DNA of 64,000 bases from Planctomycetota bacterium. GTDB taxonomy: Bacteria > Planctomycetota > UBA1135 > GCA-002686595. The notes below the pieces were generated by a model. It had not been told where the DNA came from. It did no database searches and saw only the letters and a program-made list of their open reading frames with translations. How positions within the stretch are numbered: position 1 is the first letter of the stretch; every line of letters begins with the position of its first letter. Both the position numbers and the translations under genes were made by a program. Shown here in pieces: positions 25,961 to 33,378 of this stretch. The stretch is from positions 248,001-312,000 of the forward strand of contig JADJQU010000001.1 of assembly GCA_016712565.1 (NCBI GenBank). The letters run 5' to 3'.

Positions 25961-27185
25961 GATACTGCCCCGCATGGCTGCGGAAAAAACCGCGTCAGGC
26001 CGCCACCGGCAAGCACTTGGGTCGGTCGCCCCAGGGTCCCCTGACCCCGAGGTGCCCTGCCCATGCCGATTCGCCCTGCCTGCTGCCCGTTTTCCGACTG
26101 CCCCTCCCGTTCTGGCGCGCCCTTCGAGTACCGGCTCGACGGCCACTACGAGCGCGGCGTGGGACGTCGCTCGATCCAGCGCTTCGAGTGCCTCGCCTGC
26201 CGGCGCGGATTCTCGGAGCAGACTCTGCGCGTGGACTACCGCCTCAAGCGGCCCGAGCTGTTGCCTCGGTTCTTCCACGACCGCGTCTCCAAGGTCACGC
26301 ACCGCCAATCGGCCCGGATTCACGCCTGTTCCCGTTCGACCGAGGAGCGTCACTTCGGGCGTCTGCGCGAGCACTGCAAGGCCTTTCACGACAAGCAGAT
26401 GGCCTTGATGGCTGCCCGCGGCGGGCTCGGCGAGGTCTTCCTCTTCGACGAGCAGGAGACCTTCGAGCACAGCCGGCTCAGAAGCCGGTCACCGTGCCCG
26501 TGCTGATCGAGCGCCACAGCGGCTTCGTGTTCGACTGCCGGGTGGGAGCTCTGGCCCCGCGGGGCAAGAAGCGAGGCCGGCGAGCGGCCGGGGACGGGGC
26601 GAAACCGCAGGTTTCCGCGGCGGCGGCCCCCACGGCGGGAGCCGAGCCCCAGTCCGCCGTCCAAGCTCAGGTGCCCCCGGCGCCCGAGCCCCAGTCCGCC
26701 CCCCAGCCCGAGCCGCGGCGGCGCAGCGAGTCCAGGGCCAAGGTCAAGGAGGCCTTCGAGCGCCTGCGCGAGTGCAGCCCCAAGGACAAGCCGATCACGG
26801 TGCTCACCGACATGAAGAAGACCTACGGGGTCCTGCTGCGCAGGCTCTTTGGTGAGCGCTGCAGGCATCTGCGCACGATCTCGACCCTCAAGCGCGACAC
26901 CAGAAACCCGCTCTGGCACATCAACCACACGCTCGCGCGCACCGGGATGGCGTGTCGCGCCTGGTGCGCAGGAGCTGGGCGGCCTCCAAGCTCCGCCAAC
27001 GGCTCGAAGGCCATCTCTTCCTTTGGACCTGCTACCGCAATTACGTGCGCGGCAAGACCAACCACGAGCCTAGAACCACCCCCGCCATGGCCCTCGGGCT
27101 CCAGCCGCTGCCCTGGTCCGTGCCCGCCCTGCTCGAGCTGCGGGTCTTTCCAGGTAGCTGATCCGCAGCCATGCGGGGCAGTATC
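25961..27185 (+). mobile_element. IS1-like insertion sequence, 1225 bp, perfect 24-bp terminal inverted repeats
   Basis: The 24 bases at 25961-25984 (beginning GATACTGCCCCGCATG) are the exact reverse complement of 27162-27185, and the element is bracketed by the 9-bp duplication GCTCAGCGC. It carries one transposase region on the plus strand. Intact ends and identical target repeats indicate a recent insertion. It landed at the very 3' end of the lipoprotein gene at 27188, whose stop codon lies inside the right-hand duplication and is therefore preserved. Confidence 0.88.
26063..27161 (+). pseudogene. Zinc-ribbon DDE transposase of the IS, split by two one-base frameshifts
   Basis: Three consecutive frames spell one protein. 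Frame one (26063 to about 26479) has an N-terminal zinc ribbon (C-C-P-F-S-D-C, then C-L-A-C-R-R-G-F) and the first DDE aspartate in F-L-F-D-E-Q-E-T-F. Frame two (about 26480-26942) has P-V-T-V-P-V-L-I-E-R-H-S-G-F, an Ala/Pro/Gln-rich linker, and the second Asp in I-T-V-L-T-D-M-K-K. Frame three (26943-27161) has R-D-G-V-S-R-L-V-R-R-S-W and L-E-G-H-L-F-L-W-T-C-Y-R-N-Y, with the likely catalytic Glu. Each break is repaired by one added C, near 26479 and at 26942-26943. IS1 uses a programmed -1 shift, but these breaks lie inside the catalytic domain and have no A-rich slippery site. Confidence 0.82.
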
Positions 27186-27194
27186 GCTCAGCGC
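27186..27194. repeat. Right 9-bp target-site duplication of the IS element
   Basis: This is the second copy of GCTCAGCGC, abutting the right inverted repeat. Bases 27188-27190 are also the stop codon of the minus-strand lipoprotein gene. Confidence 0.8.
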
Positions 27195-27583
27195 TCGAGG
27201 GGGCGCGCGGTTGCCGGCGCGGGCGTCGGCACAGGCGGCAGGCTCTTCACCAGGCTCTCCATGGCCCTGCCGATGCCCTCGGGATCCTCCGCCAGGAGCG
27301 ACTCGATCAAATCGGCGGCCGCGTCGAGGCGCCCGTCCGGGGAGCGTCGCGCCTCCCTCAGGGCGGCCTTGAGGTCATCGTAGGCCCGGGCAAAGGCCTC
27401 CTCGGGTGTGGGCGCGGGAGTGCCGAGAGCGGCTTCCCGGAGATTGCGCCCCAGGGGCTCGGCGGCGGCCGAGGCGGGAGGAAGCGGCCGCGGCACCGCG
27501 ACCGGCGGCGCCTCGGTCTCGCAGGAGGCGAGCGTCAACAACAGGACGGCGCAGGTCGCGCCCAGACGGGGTCCGGGCCCCAC
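27188..27583 (-). CDS. Small proline-rich lipoprotein
   Basis: The protein is 131 aa from GTG 27583, with lipobox L-T-L-A-S-C about residue 21, followed by a Pro/Ala-rich linker and a helical region (E-E-A-F-A-R-A-Y-D-D-L-K). GTG is preferred because it gives a normal lipoprotein n-region and lies 4 bases after the upstream stop. ATG 27619 gives a 143-aa form overlapping that gene by 32 bases. The C-terminal end is Pro/Thr/Ala-rich. No family is recognised. It sits last in a run of small lipoprotein genes. Confidence 0.72.
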   Translation of the reverse strand: MGPGPRLGATCAVLLLTLASCETEAPPVAVPRPLPPASAAAEPLGRNLREAALGTPAPTPEEAFARAYDDLKAALREARRSPDGRLDAAADLIESLLAEDPEGIGRAMESLVKSLPPVPTPAPATARPLER

Positions 27584-27587
27584 GACC

Positions 27588-28070
27588 TCACAGATAGCCG
27601 AGGCTCTTGAGCTTGTCATTGGCGCCCTTGTCGTTCGCGCCGTTCTTCTTGATCAGCTCGATCTGCGCCATCAGGGCCGGGGACTCGCCGCCCGCGCGCT
27701 GAATGCTCTCGTGCACCAGATCCACGGCCTCGACATACTTCCGGGCGCTGACCATCTTGCCGCTGATGTAGACGATCTGCTTCTCGCCGAACTGCGCCGG
27801 GTGCGATTTCGCGAGGGCCAGGAGCTCGTCGGCGGCCTGCTTGGGCTGGCCTTCGATCATGGACTCCACCAGGCCCAGCTTCGCGTCCACGTAGAGCGCG
27901 TCCTCGGGCTTCAGTTGGCCCAGGGCCTTGTCGAACTTCTCCAGGGCGTCGGCGGACTTGCCGGAGTTGAGCGCGGCCAGGCCCTCGTTGATCAATTCCT
28001 GGGGATCGGAATTGCAGGCGGCAAGGGCCAGGGCGATCAAGACGGCGGAAACGGATTGCTTCAGGTTCAT
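27588..28070 (-). CDS. TPR-like lipoprotein
   Basis: The protein is 160 aa, with signal and lipobox A-L-A-L-A-A-C (Cys at about residue 19). The mature part is helical and TPR-like: L-I-N-E-G-L-A-A-L-N-S-G-K-S-A-D-A-L-E-K-F-D-K-A (about 26-49). It ends K-L-K-S-L-G-Y-L. It is a more distant relative of the two duplicated lipoproteins upstream, sharing the I-S-G-K/R-M-x-S-A-R/E segment and the L-x-x-L-G-Y terminus. It is probably tethered to a membrane and may act in protein interactions. The partner is unknown. Confidence 0.88.
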   Translation of the reverse strand: MNLKQSVSAVLIALALAACNSDPQELINEGLAALNSGKSADALEKFDKALGQLKPEDALYVDAKLGLVESMIEGQPKQAADELLALAKSHPAQFGEKQIVYISGKMVSARKYVEAVDLVHESIQRAGGESPALMAQIELIKKNGANDKGANDKLKSLGYL

Positions 28071-28092
28071 GGTGCTGGGTGCAGGGGTCTTC

Positions 28093-28569
28093 TCAATAGC
28101 CTAGCCCGGCCAGGGCGTCGATTACAGTTTTGTCGTTGGCGGCTTCCTTCTTGATGCGCGCCATCTGGGCGACGAGTGCCGGGGGCTTCTCGCCGGAGCG
28201 CCGGATGGCCTGATCCACGAACTCGATGGCGCGGTGGAATTCGCGCGCGCTGATCATGCGTCCGCTGATGTACACGCACTGCTGTTCGCCGGCGCGCTCC
28301 GGGAATTCTGCGGCGAGCTCGAACCAGGCGTCCGGCACTTGAGCGGGCTCGCACTCGGCCAGCGCTTCGATCCGTCCCAGTCGCGCCTCGAAGTAGCCCG
28401 CGTCGGACGGGGGCAGATCCGCGAGGGCTCGCGTGAATCCGTCGAGCGCCTCCCGGGCGCGACCCGAGTTCAAGTCGGTGTGGGCGTCGTCGATGCGCTC
28501 CTGGGCCGTGGGCCCGCAGGAGGCCAAGGCCAGAAGGAGGCCGTAGAGGGGGTGCGATCGGGTTGCCAT
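28093..28569 (-). CDS. TPR-like lipoprotein, intact copy of a tandem duplication
   Basis: The protein is 158 aa. Lipobox L-A-L-A-S-C lies at about residue 18, followed by Q-E-R-I-D-D-A-H-T-D-L-N-S-G-R-A-R-E-A-L and two helix-turn-helix units. It ends I-D-A-L-A-G-L-G-Y. Nucleotides 28273-28525 match 28761-29013 at all but 3 of 253 positions by eye, so the gene arose by recent duplication or has been homogenised by gene conversion. The downstream gene at 27588 is an older paralogue. Confidence 0.88.
   Translation of the reverse strand: MATRSHPLYGLLLALASCGPTAQERIDDAHTDLNSGRAREALDGFTRALADLPPSDAGYFEARLGRIEALAECEPAQVPDAWFELAAEFPERAGEQQCVYISGRMISAREFHRAIEFVDQAIRRSGEKPPALVAQMARIKKEAANDKTVIDALAGLGY
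28157..28525. repeat. Tandem direct repeat, copy 1 (offset 488 bp to copy 2)
   Basis: This copy pairs with about 28643-29013. The core 28273-28525 differs from copy 2 at three bases seen by eye (in AATTCT/AATTCC, GCGTCG/GCGGCG and CTGGGCC/CTGGACC). The outer part, 28214-28272, is clearly more diverged, and copy 2 lacks two bases near 28652. The similarity ends at about 28157 on this side. Confidence 0.85.
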
Positions 28570-29060
28570 GGTCTCAGAACTAGCAACAGATGCTGCTGAG
28601 GGGGTTCACTTCGATGGGCCGGTTGCATCGCCACTCCGACTTGATGCGCCATCTGGGCGACGAGCGCCGGGGGCTTCTCGCCGGAGCGCCGGATGGCCTG
28701 ATCCACGAACTCGAAAGCGTGGAGGAATTCGCCTGCACGGATCATGCCTTCACTGATGTGCACGCACTGCTGTTCGCCGGCGCGCTCCGGGAATTCCGCG
28801 GCGAGCTCGAACCAGGCGTCCGGCACTTGAGCGGGCTCGCACTCGGCCAGCGCTTCGATCCGTCCCAGTCGCGCCTCGAAGTAGCCCGCGTCGGACGGGG
28901 GCAGATCCGCGAGGGCTCGCGTGAATCCGTCGAGCGCCTCCCGGGCGCGACCCGAGTTCAAGTCGGTGTGGGCGGCGTCGATGCGCTCCTGGACCGTGGG
29001 CCCGCAGGAGGCCATGACCGCGCAGGTGGCGGCGGCGAGGAGGAAGTCCGAGGGCCCCAT
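28470..29060 (-). CDS. TPR-like lipoprotein paralogue with frameshifted C-terminus
   Basis: The protein is 196 aa from ATG 29060, with its own signal (L-L-A-A-A-T-C-A-V-M-A-S-C). Residues about 20-140 are nearly identical to the product of 28093-28569. After A-Q-M-A the two copies part: a two-base deletion relative to the sister gene shifts the frame into H-Q-V-G-V-A, and the homologous sequence ends about 10 bases later. The ORF then reads on out of frame over the first 100 bases of the next gene until its stop at 28470. The C-terminal third is therefore probably not native, and this may be a decaying copy. Confidence 0.65.
   Translation of the reverse strand: MGPSDFLLAAATCAVMASCGPTVQERIDAAHTDLNSGRAREALDGFTRALADLPPSDAGYFEARLGRIEALAECEPAQVPDAWFELAAEFPERAGEQQCVHISEGMIRAGEFLHAFEFVDQAIRRSGEKPPALVAQMAHQVGVAMQPAHRSEPPQQHLLLVLRPWQPDRTPSTASFWPWPPAGPRPRSASTTPTPT
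28643..29013. repeat. Tandem direct repeat, copy 2
   Basis: This is the partner of 28157-28525, offset by 488 bp. It carries the two-base deletion that breaks the reading frame relative to copy 1. The unique bases between the copies (about 28526-28642) hold the start of the intact gene. Confidence 0.85.
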
Positions 29061-29289
29061 GAATTCGAATTCTACATCGGTTTTCCGAGGGCTCGGCTGG
29101 GTGCGAACCGGCCCTCCCGGGCCCCGGAGAGCCCATGGAGGCCCGCCCACGGGGCTCTCCGGGACCTCCGGGGATCGCCCGGGACCCGCCCGGGGACGCT
29201 CGCGGGATCCCCACCGAGCCTGCGCCCTTCTTCGCCGCACGCACGGCCCCCGTGGTCACAGCCTGCGGCTCGGACCGTAACCTGACGCC

Positions 29290-29592
29290 ATGGACGTCGC
29301 GGAGGTTGCCCCGGACACCACGCTCGCCGCGGCGCGGCTCCTGGTGCTGATCTTCACCGTCTACGCGGCCCTCGGCGTCCTCGTGGGGCTCGCCTTCGTC
29401 GCTCGGGGCGCCGAGCGCCTCGACCACGGGGCCCGCGGCGGTTCCCTGGGCTTCAAGCTGCTGATCTTCCCGGCGAGCGCGGCCCTGTGGCCGTTCCTGC
29501 TCCTGCGCTGGCTGCGCGCGAACGGCGAGGCGCCCGCGGAGCGCTCCGCCCACCGCGATCGCGCCGCGGCGCCCAGCGAGGCCGCGCGATGA
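29290..29592 (+). CDS. Small two-TM protein, first gene of the Rieske operon
   Basis: The protein is 100 aa with two hydrophobic helices (L-L-V-L-I-F-T-V-Y-A-A-L-G-V-L-V-G-L at about 17-40 and L-L-I-F-P-A-S-A-A-L-W-P-F-L-L-L at about 56-72) separated by a charged loop, and a polar C-terminus. No family is recognised. Its TGA overlaps the next ATG (ATGA at 29589-29592), showing translational coupling with the following membrane genes. Confidence 0.8.
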   Translation: MDVAEVAPDTTLAAARLLVLIFTVYAALGVLVGLAFVARGAERLDHGARGGSLGFKLLIFPASAALWPFLLLRWLRANGEAPAERSAHRDRAAAPSEAAR

Positions 29593-30077
29593 TCCGCGCC
29601 TTGCGCGTCCGCCACCGCGCCGTGTTCCTGGTGCTCGCCGCCCTGCTGCCGGCGGGCCTGGCGGTGGCGCTCGGCTCGCGACGATCCGTTCCGCCGAGTC
29701 CTGCGCCCGTCGAGATCCCCGAAATCGCCGTTTCGAGTACGCCCCTTCGCACGGCCTTGGTGGGCGGCGCCGGCGTCGCCGTGCTCGCGCGGTTTTGGGA
29801 TCGCACCGAGTCCGCCGCGGCGGTGCTTGAACTGCGCGCCGAGCGCGATCTGGGGGCGCCGGACGTGCTCCTGTATTGGGCGCCGGCGCCGCGCGCCGGG
29901 GAAACGGGCGCCACCGGGTCCGCAGGCTCCCTCCCCGAGGGCAGCGTCCTGCTGGGCCCCTTCGTCGGCACGAGCCCGCGACGATTCCATCTGCCGGAAG
30001 GCCAAGACCGCGGGCTCGTGGCTCTCTACAGCCTGGGCCATCAGCGCGTGATCTGGAGTTGGGAGATCGCGCCGTGA
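29589..30077 (+). CDS. Single-TM anchored periplasmic protein of the Rieske operon
   Basis: The protein is 162 aa. One N-terminal helix (V-F-L-V-L-A-A-L-L-P-A-G-L-A-V-A-L) after a basic start anchors a predicted beta-rich domain of about 125 residues. No Cys or His cluster suggests a cofactor. The start ATG overlaps the stop of the first gene, and its TGA overlaps the GTG of the Rieske gene (GTGA at 30074-30077). Its role is unknown. By position it is an accessory subunit of the redox complex that follows. Confidence 0.82.
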   Translation: MIRALRVRHRAVFLVLAALLPAGLAVALGSRRSVPPSPAPVEIPEIAVSSTPLRTALVGGAGVAVLARFWDRTESAAAVLELRAERDLGAPDVLLYWAPAPRAGETGATGSAGSLPEGSVLLGPFVGTSPRRFHLPEGQDRGLVALYSLGHQRVIWSWEIAP

Positions 30078-31126
30078 GCGTGGGCTATCGCGCGGTCGGT
30101 TGGAACCGCCAGAAGAAGCTCTATGACGGGAGCCTCCTGGGCGGGATCGCGCTCTACCTCGCGCTGTTCGTGACCCTGGCCCTGGCGCTGTTTTCCGAGG
30201 CCACGCTGGAGACGATTCTGCTGCGCGCCCTGGGCACCCTGGCGTTCCTGCTCCTGCACGTGGTGCTCTCCATCGGGCCCCTGGCGCGGCTCGATCCGCG
30301 CTTCCTGCCCTGGCTCTACAACCGCCGCCACCTGGGAGTGGCCACCTTCGGCGTCGGCCTCGCCCACGGCGTGTTCGCGCTGGTGCAATTCCACGCCCTG
30401 GGGGACGAGAACCCCCTGGTCAGCGTGCTCGCGAGCAACACGCGCTTCACGAGCATCTCCAGTTTCCCGTTCCAGCAGCTGGGCCTGTTCGCTCTGCTCG
30501 TCCTGTTCCTCATGGCGGCCACCAGCCACGATTTCTGGCTGAGGAATCTGACCGCGCCGGTGTGGAAGGCGCTGCACATGCTCGTGTACGCCGCCTACGG
30601 CGCCCTGGTGTTGCACGTGGCCCTGGGCGTGCTGCAGACCGAGACCCATCCGCTGTACGGCGTGCTTCTGGGCCTTGGGGTGTCTTGGATCCTCGCGCTG
30701 CATCTGGTGAGCGGCTGGCGCGAGCGCGCGCGCGACCGCGAGCTGGCCGCAGGTCGAGACGGCTTCGTCGATGTGTGCGCGGTGGCCGAGATCCCCGAGA
30801 AGCGGGCCCGCGTGGCGACCCTCTCGGGGGAGCGCGTGGCCGTGTTCAAGCACGAGGGCCGGATCAGCGTGCTCTCCAACCTCTGCCAGCACCAGAACGG
30901 GCCGTTGGGCGAGGGCCGCATCATCGACGGCCTGGTGACCTGTCCGTGGCACGGCTACCAATACAAGCCCGCCTGCGGCCGTTCGCCCGAGCCCTTCACC
31001 GAGCGCGTGCCGACCTTCCGCGCGCGCGTGGTGAAAGGCCGCGTGCTCGTGGATCCGCGGCCCCTGCCCGCGGGGACCCATGTGGAACCCGCGCCCATCG
31101 AAGCGGGAGAGGCGCTCCATGGCTGA
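30074..31126 (+). CDS. Ferric-reductase-like haem-binding membrane domain fused to a Rieske [2Fe-2S] domain
   Basis: The protein is 350 aa starting at GTG 30074. About six membrane helices (residues 20-225) carry paired histidines (for example L-L-L-H-V-V-L, G-L-A-H-G-V-F, K-A-L-H-M-L-V and A-L-V-L-H-V-A-L), the pattern of YedZ/ferric-reductase cytochrome b-type domains. A Rieske domain follows (about 240-335), with C-Q-H-Q-N-G-P-L and C-P-W-H-G-Y-Q-Y giving C-x-H-x15-C-x2-H. Together this would move electrons between a quinol or haem pool and a soluble partner. It is coupled by overlap to genes on both sides. The substrate is not known. Confidence 0.9.
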   Translation: MSVGYRAVGWNRQKKLYDGSLLGGIALYLALFVTLALALFSEATLETILLRALGTLAFLLLHVVLSIGPLARLDPRFLPWLYNRRHLGVATFGVGLAHGVFALVQFHALGDENPLVSVLASNTRFTSISSFPFQQLGLFALLVLFLMAATSHDFWLRNLTAPVWKALHMLVYAAYGALVLHVALGVLQTETHPLYGVLLGLGVSWILALHLVSGWRERARDRELAAGRDGFVDVCAVAEIPEKRARVATLSGERVAVFKHEGRISVLSNLCQHQNGPLGEGRIIDGLVTCPWHGYQYKPACGRSPEPFTERVPTFRARVVKGRVLVDPRPLPAGTHVEPAPIEAGEALHG

Positions 31127-31880
31127 GCACGAGGCCGAGTTCTACGTGGGCTATCTGCCCCGCGCGCCGTCGACCCTGGCGCGGCGCACGCGCTTGTTCG
31201 TCGCGATGCTCCTGGGCCTCGCCCTGGCGTTGGCCGCGGCCTTGGTCATGGCCCAACAGGGATTCGGACCGGGCGTGTTCGAATACGGCACCGAGCGCGA
31301 ATTCCGCGGCGTGATCGAGGCCGAGCCCTACCCCGTGCTCGCCGTGGAACGGCCCGGAGAGGGCCATTCGCGCTACCTGCTTTCCGCCTTCGGCAAGCAC
31401 GGAGCGCTGCCCCTGGTGGAGGCCTTCGTCGGCCGCGCGGTGATCCTGCGCGGCACCCTGGCCTATCGCGAGGGCCTGACGATGATCGAAGTGGCCGAGG
31501 GGAGCGTGAAGCTCGATCCCGACGCCCTGCAGTCCAGCGCGCGGCCGCGGGACGATGGACAGGACCTGGGCCAGGTCACGCTGATCGGCGAGATCGTCGA
31601 CAGCAAGTGCTACCTGGGCGTGATGAAGCCCGGCAACACCAAGGCCCACCGCGACTGCGCGGCGCGCTGCATTTCCGGCGGCATTCCGCCGGTGCTGATG
31701 ACGCGCGACCAGGACGGCAACGCGAGCTACACGCTGCTGGTGGGCGCCCAGGGCGAAAGCGTCAACGCGGCGGTGCTGGACCTCGTCGCCGAACCGATCG
31801 AGGTCCAGGGCCGCCTGCGGCGCATGGGCAATCTGCTGGCGATCTCGGCCGATCCGGCGAGCTACCGGCGTCTGCCGTGA
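31119..31880 (+). CDS. Membrane-anchored protein with conserved-looking Cys/His motif, last gene of the Rieske operon
   Basis: The protein is 253 aa from ATG 31119, overlapping the Rieske gene by 8 bases. One TM helix lies at about 26-46. The C-terminal domain contains I-G-E-I-V-D-S-K-C-Y-L-G-V-M-K-P-G and then H-R-D-C-A-A-R-C-I-S-G-G-I-P-P, placing Cys164, His177, Cys180 and Cys184 together, a plausible metal or Fe-S/haem ligand set. An OB-fold-like beta pattern surrounds it. I cannot name the family with certainty. The operon context suggests it receives or delivers electrons for the Rieske protein. Confidence 0.85.
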   Translation: MAEHEAEFYVGYLPRAPSTLARRTRLFVAMLLGLALALAAALVMAQQGFGPGVFEYGTEREFRGVIEAEPYPVLAVERPGEGHSRYLLSAFGKHGALPLVEAFVGRAVILRGTLAYREGLTMIEVAEGSVKLDPDALQSSARPRDDGQDLGQVTLIGEIVDSKCYLGVMKPGNTKAHRDCAARCISGGIPPVLMTRDQDGNASYTLLVGAQGESVNAAVLDLVAEPIEVQGRLRRMGNLLAISADPASYRRLP

Positions 31881-31896
31881 CGGCCCATCGCCGAAC

Positions 31897-32730
31897 TCAC
31901 TGCGGCCGCGAGTGGGCGAGCAGCCACGCGTAGAGCTGCGGGTCCGCGTACGCCTTGCTCCACGAGTCGTGGCCCGCCTCGGGATCCACCGAAAGTTCCA
32001 CCTCGCACCCGAAGGCCCGCAGGGCGTCGACCATGCGCTGCGACTCGGCCAGGGGCACCACCGGATCCCGCGCGCCGTGGATGGCCCGGAATGGCAGCTT
32101 GCGCAGCGCCTCGCCCCGCGGCGAATCGCCGTAGAGCAGCGCGCGCTCCCAACTGCCGCCGCCGCAGATCGGCACCACGGCGGCGAAGCGTTCCGGCGCG
32201 TGTTGGGCCAGGCTCCAGGCGCCGAATCCCCCCATGGAAAGGCCGGTCAGGTACACGCGGCTCGGATCGACCCGCACTTCGGCCAGCACGTGATCGAGCA
32301 GGGCCACGAGCAGTTCGTCGGACCAGGTCTCACCTGCGGGGCACTGGGGCGAAACCACGACGAACGGGAAACTCGGATCGCCCTCGACGAGCTTCGGCGG
32401 GCCGTGGCGTTTGACGAGCGACAGGTCCTGGCCGCGCTCGCCCGCGCCGTGCAGGAACAGGATCAGCGGCCAACGCCGGTCGTCGTCCGCGCCGTACTCC
32501 TCGGGCAGGAACAGGAGGTAGCGCGCCGCGACCCGGCTCGCGATCGAGCTCTCGAAGGCCTCCTCCGATTGCCGACCCGCCGCCGATGGGCTGACCGGGG
32601 ATCTCGCCGGGGCCTCCGCCTCGGGCTCTTCCCCCCGCGGCCCGCCCGCGCAGGCCGCGAAGCCGAGGGCCAGGATTCCGGCTGCCAGGCAGCCCCCGGC
32701 CGCGGCAGTCGCACTGCGGCGCCCGCTCAT
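31897..32730 (-). CDS. Lipoprotein alpha/beta-hydrolase (PHB-depolymerase/feruloyl-esterase-like)
   Basis: The 277-aa protein is a lipoprotein with lipobox L-G-F-A-A-C (Cys at about residue 27). The catalytic domain shows L-I-L-F-L-H-G-A-G-E-R-G (oxyanion region, about 88), the nucleophile elbow T-G-L-S-M-G-G-F-G (Ser at about 163), Asp in H-G-A-R-D-P-V-V-P (about 225), and His in E-A-G-H-D-S-W (about 254). This is the triad of the dienelactone/poly(3-hydroxybutyrate)-depolymerase-type esterases. The start at ATG 32730 overlaps the stop of the upstream gene (ATGA), so translation is coupled. It is likely surface-attached. The ester substrate is unknown. Confidence 0.92.
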   Translation of the reverse strand: MSGRRSATAAAGGCLAAGILALGFAACAGGPRGEEPEAEAPARSPVSPSAAGRQSEEAFESSIASRVAARYLLFLPEEYGADDDRRWPLILFLHGAGERGQDLSLVKRHGPPKLVEGDPSFPFVVVSPQCPAGETWSDELLVALLDHVLAEVRVDPSRVYLTGLSMGGFGAWSLAQHAPERFAAVVPICGGGSWERALLYGDSPRGEALRKLPFRAIHGARDPVVPLAESQRMVDALRAFGCEVELSVDPEAGHDSWSKAYADPQLYAWLLAHSRPQ

Positions 32731-33281
32731 TGCTGCCGGCCTTTCGAAGCCGAGTCCGACGGGTTCGCGTCCTGCTCCGCAGGTGGCGCGTCGAATCCAC
32801 GCTGCAGCGTGGGACCGGCCAGGGGCGACCATTCGACCTCAACTCCCGGAGCCGGCCCCGCCTTGAATGCCTTCCCCGGGGCGAGGATTGCCTTGCGCGG
32901 GAACTCCCCGCCGCCGGCCTGCGAATCAGGTTCAGCCGAGTCGTCGTCGGGTTGCGGATCGATTTCCTCCAGCGCCACTTCGCCGGGAAACGCGACCGAG
33001 GGATCGAGCCCACCGTCCTCGACGCCGTCGAACAGGTCGCAGGCGGCGATCTTGGCTTTCAGGGCCTCCATCGGAATGCGACCTTCCTCGACGCAGGTCT
33101 CGGCCAGGGCACGCGCCAGGAGCGCAACCCGCGCCAGGTTCAGCTCCAACTGTCGGATGCGCGCCTCGGTCTGCTTCCGGTCCCGCTGGCGTTGGCGGTC
33201 TTGCTTCGCGAGCTTGTCGTCCACGGCATCGAGCTCCTGCGCCGTGAACCAGTCATTGAAGAGGTAACGTGCGATTCCCAT
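32727..33281 (-). CDS. Charged coiled-coil protein coupled to the esterase
   Basis: The protein is 184 aa. It starts M-G-I-A-R-Y-L-F-N-D-W-F-T-A-Q-E-L-D, then a Lys/Arg/Gln/Glu-rich helix (D-R-Q-R-Q-R-D-R-K-Q-T-E-A-R-I-R) predicted to be coiled coil at about 25-55, then an acidic, proline-containing and disordered C-terminal half. No signal peptide or known domain is seen. The short gap to the ECF-fusion gene (33379, divergent) means both promoters lie within about 100 bases. Confidence 0.82.
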   Translation of the reverse strand: MGIARYLFNDWFTAQELDAVDDKLAKQDRQRQRDRKQTEARIRQLELNLARVALLARALAETCVEEGRIPMEALKAKIAACDLFDGVEDGGLDPSVAFPGEVALEEIDPQPDDDSAEPDSQAGGGEFPRKAILAPGKAFKAGPAPGVEVEWSPLAGPTLQRGFDAPPAEQDANPSDSASKGRQQ

Positions 33282-33378
33282 GGGTGCTTCTCCTGCCGCC
33301 AAGATATCGCGGCAGGCTCGGCCGGCGTTCGGAGCGGTCATTTCCCTCGGATTCCTGCAACGTTCGCGGTCCTGCTGC

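Noticed and set aside
26460..26490. Programmed -1 frameshift as in IS1 insA-insB
   Set aside because: The break lies after the first catalytic Asp, not between zinc ribbon and catalytic domain, and there is no A-rich slippery run; a missing C is simpler. Not fully excluded.
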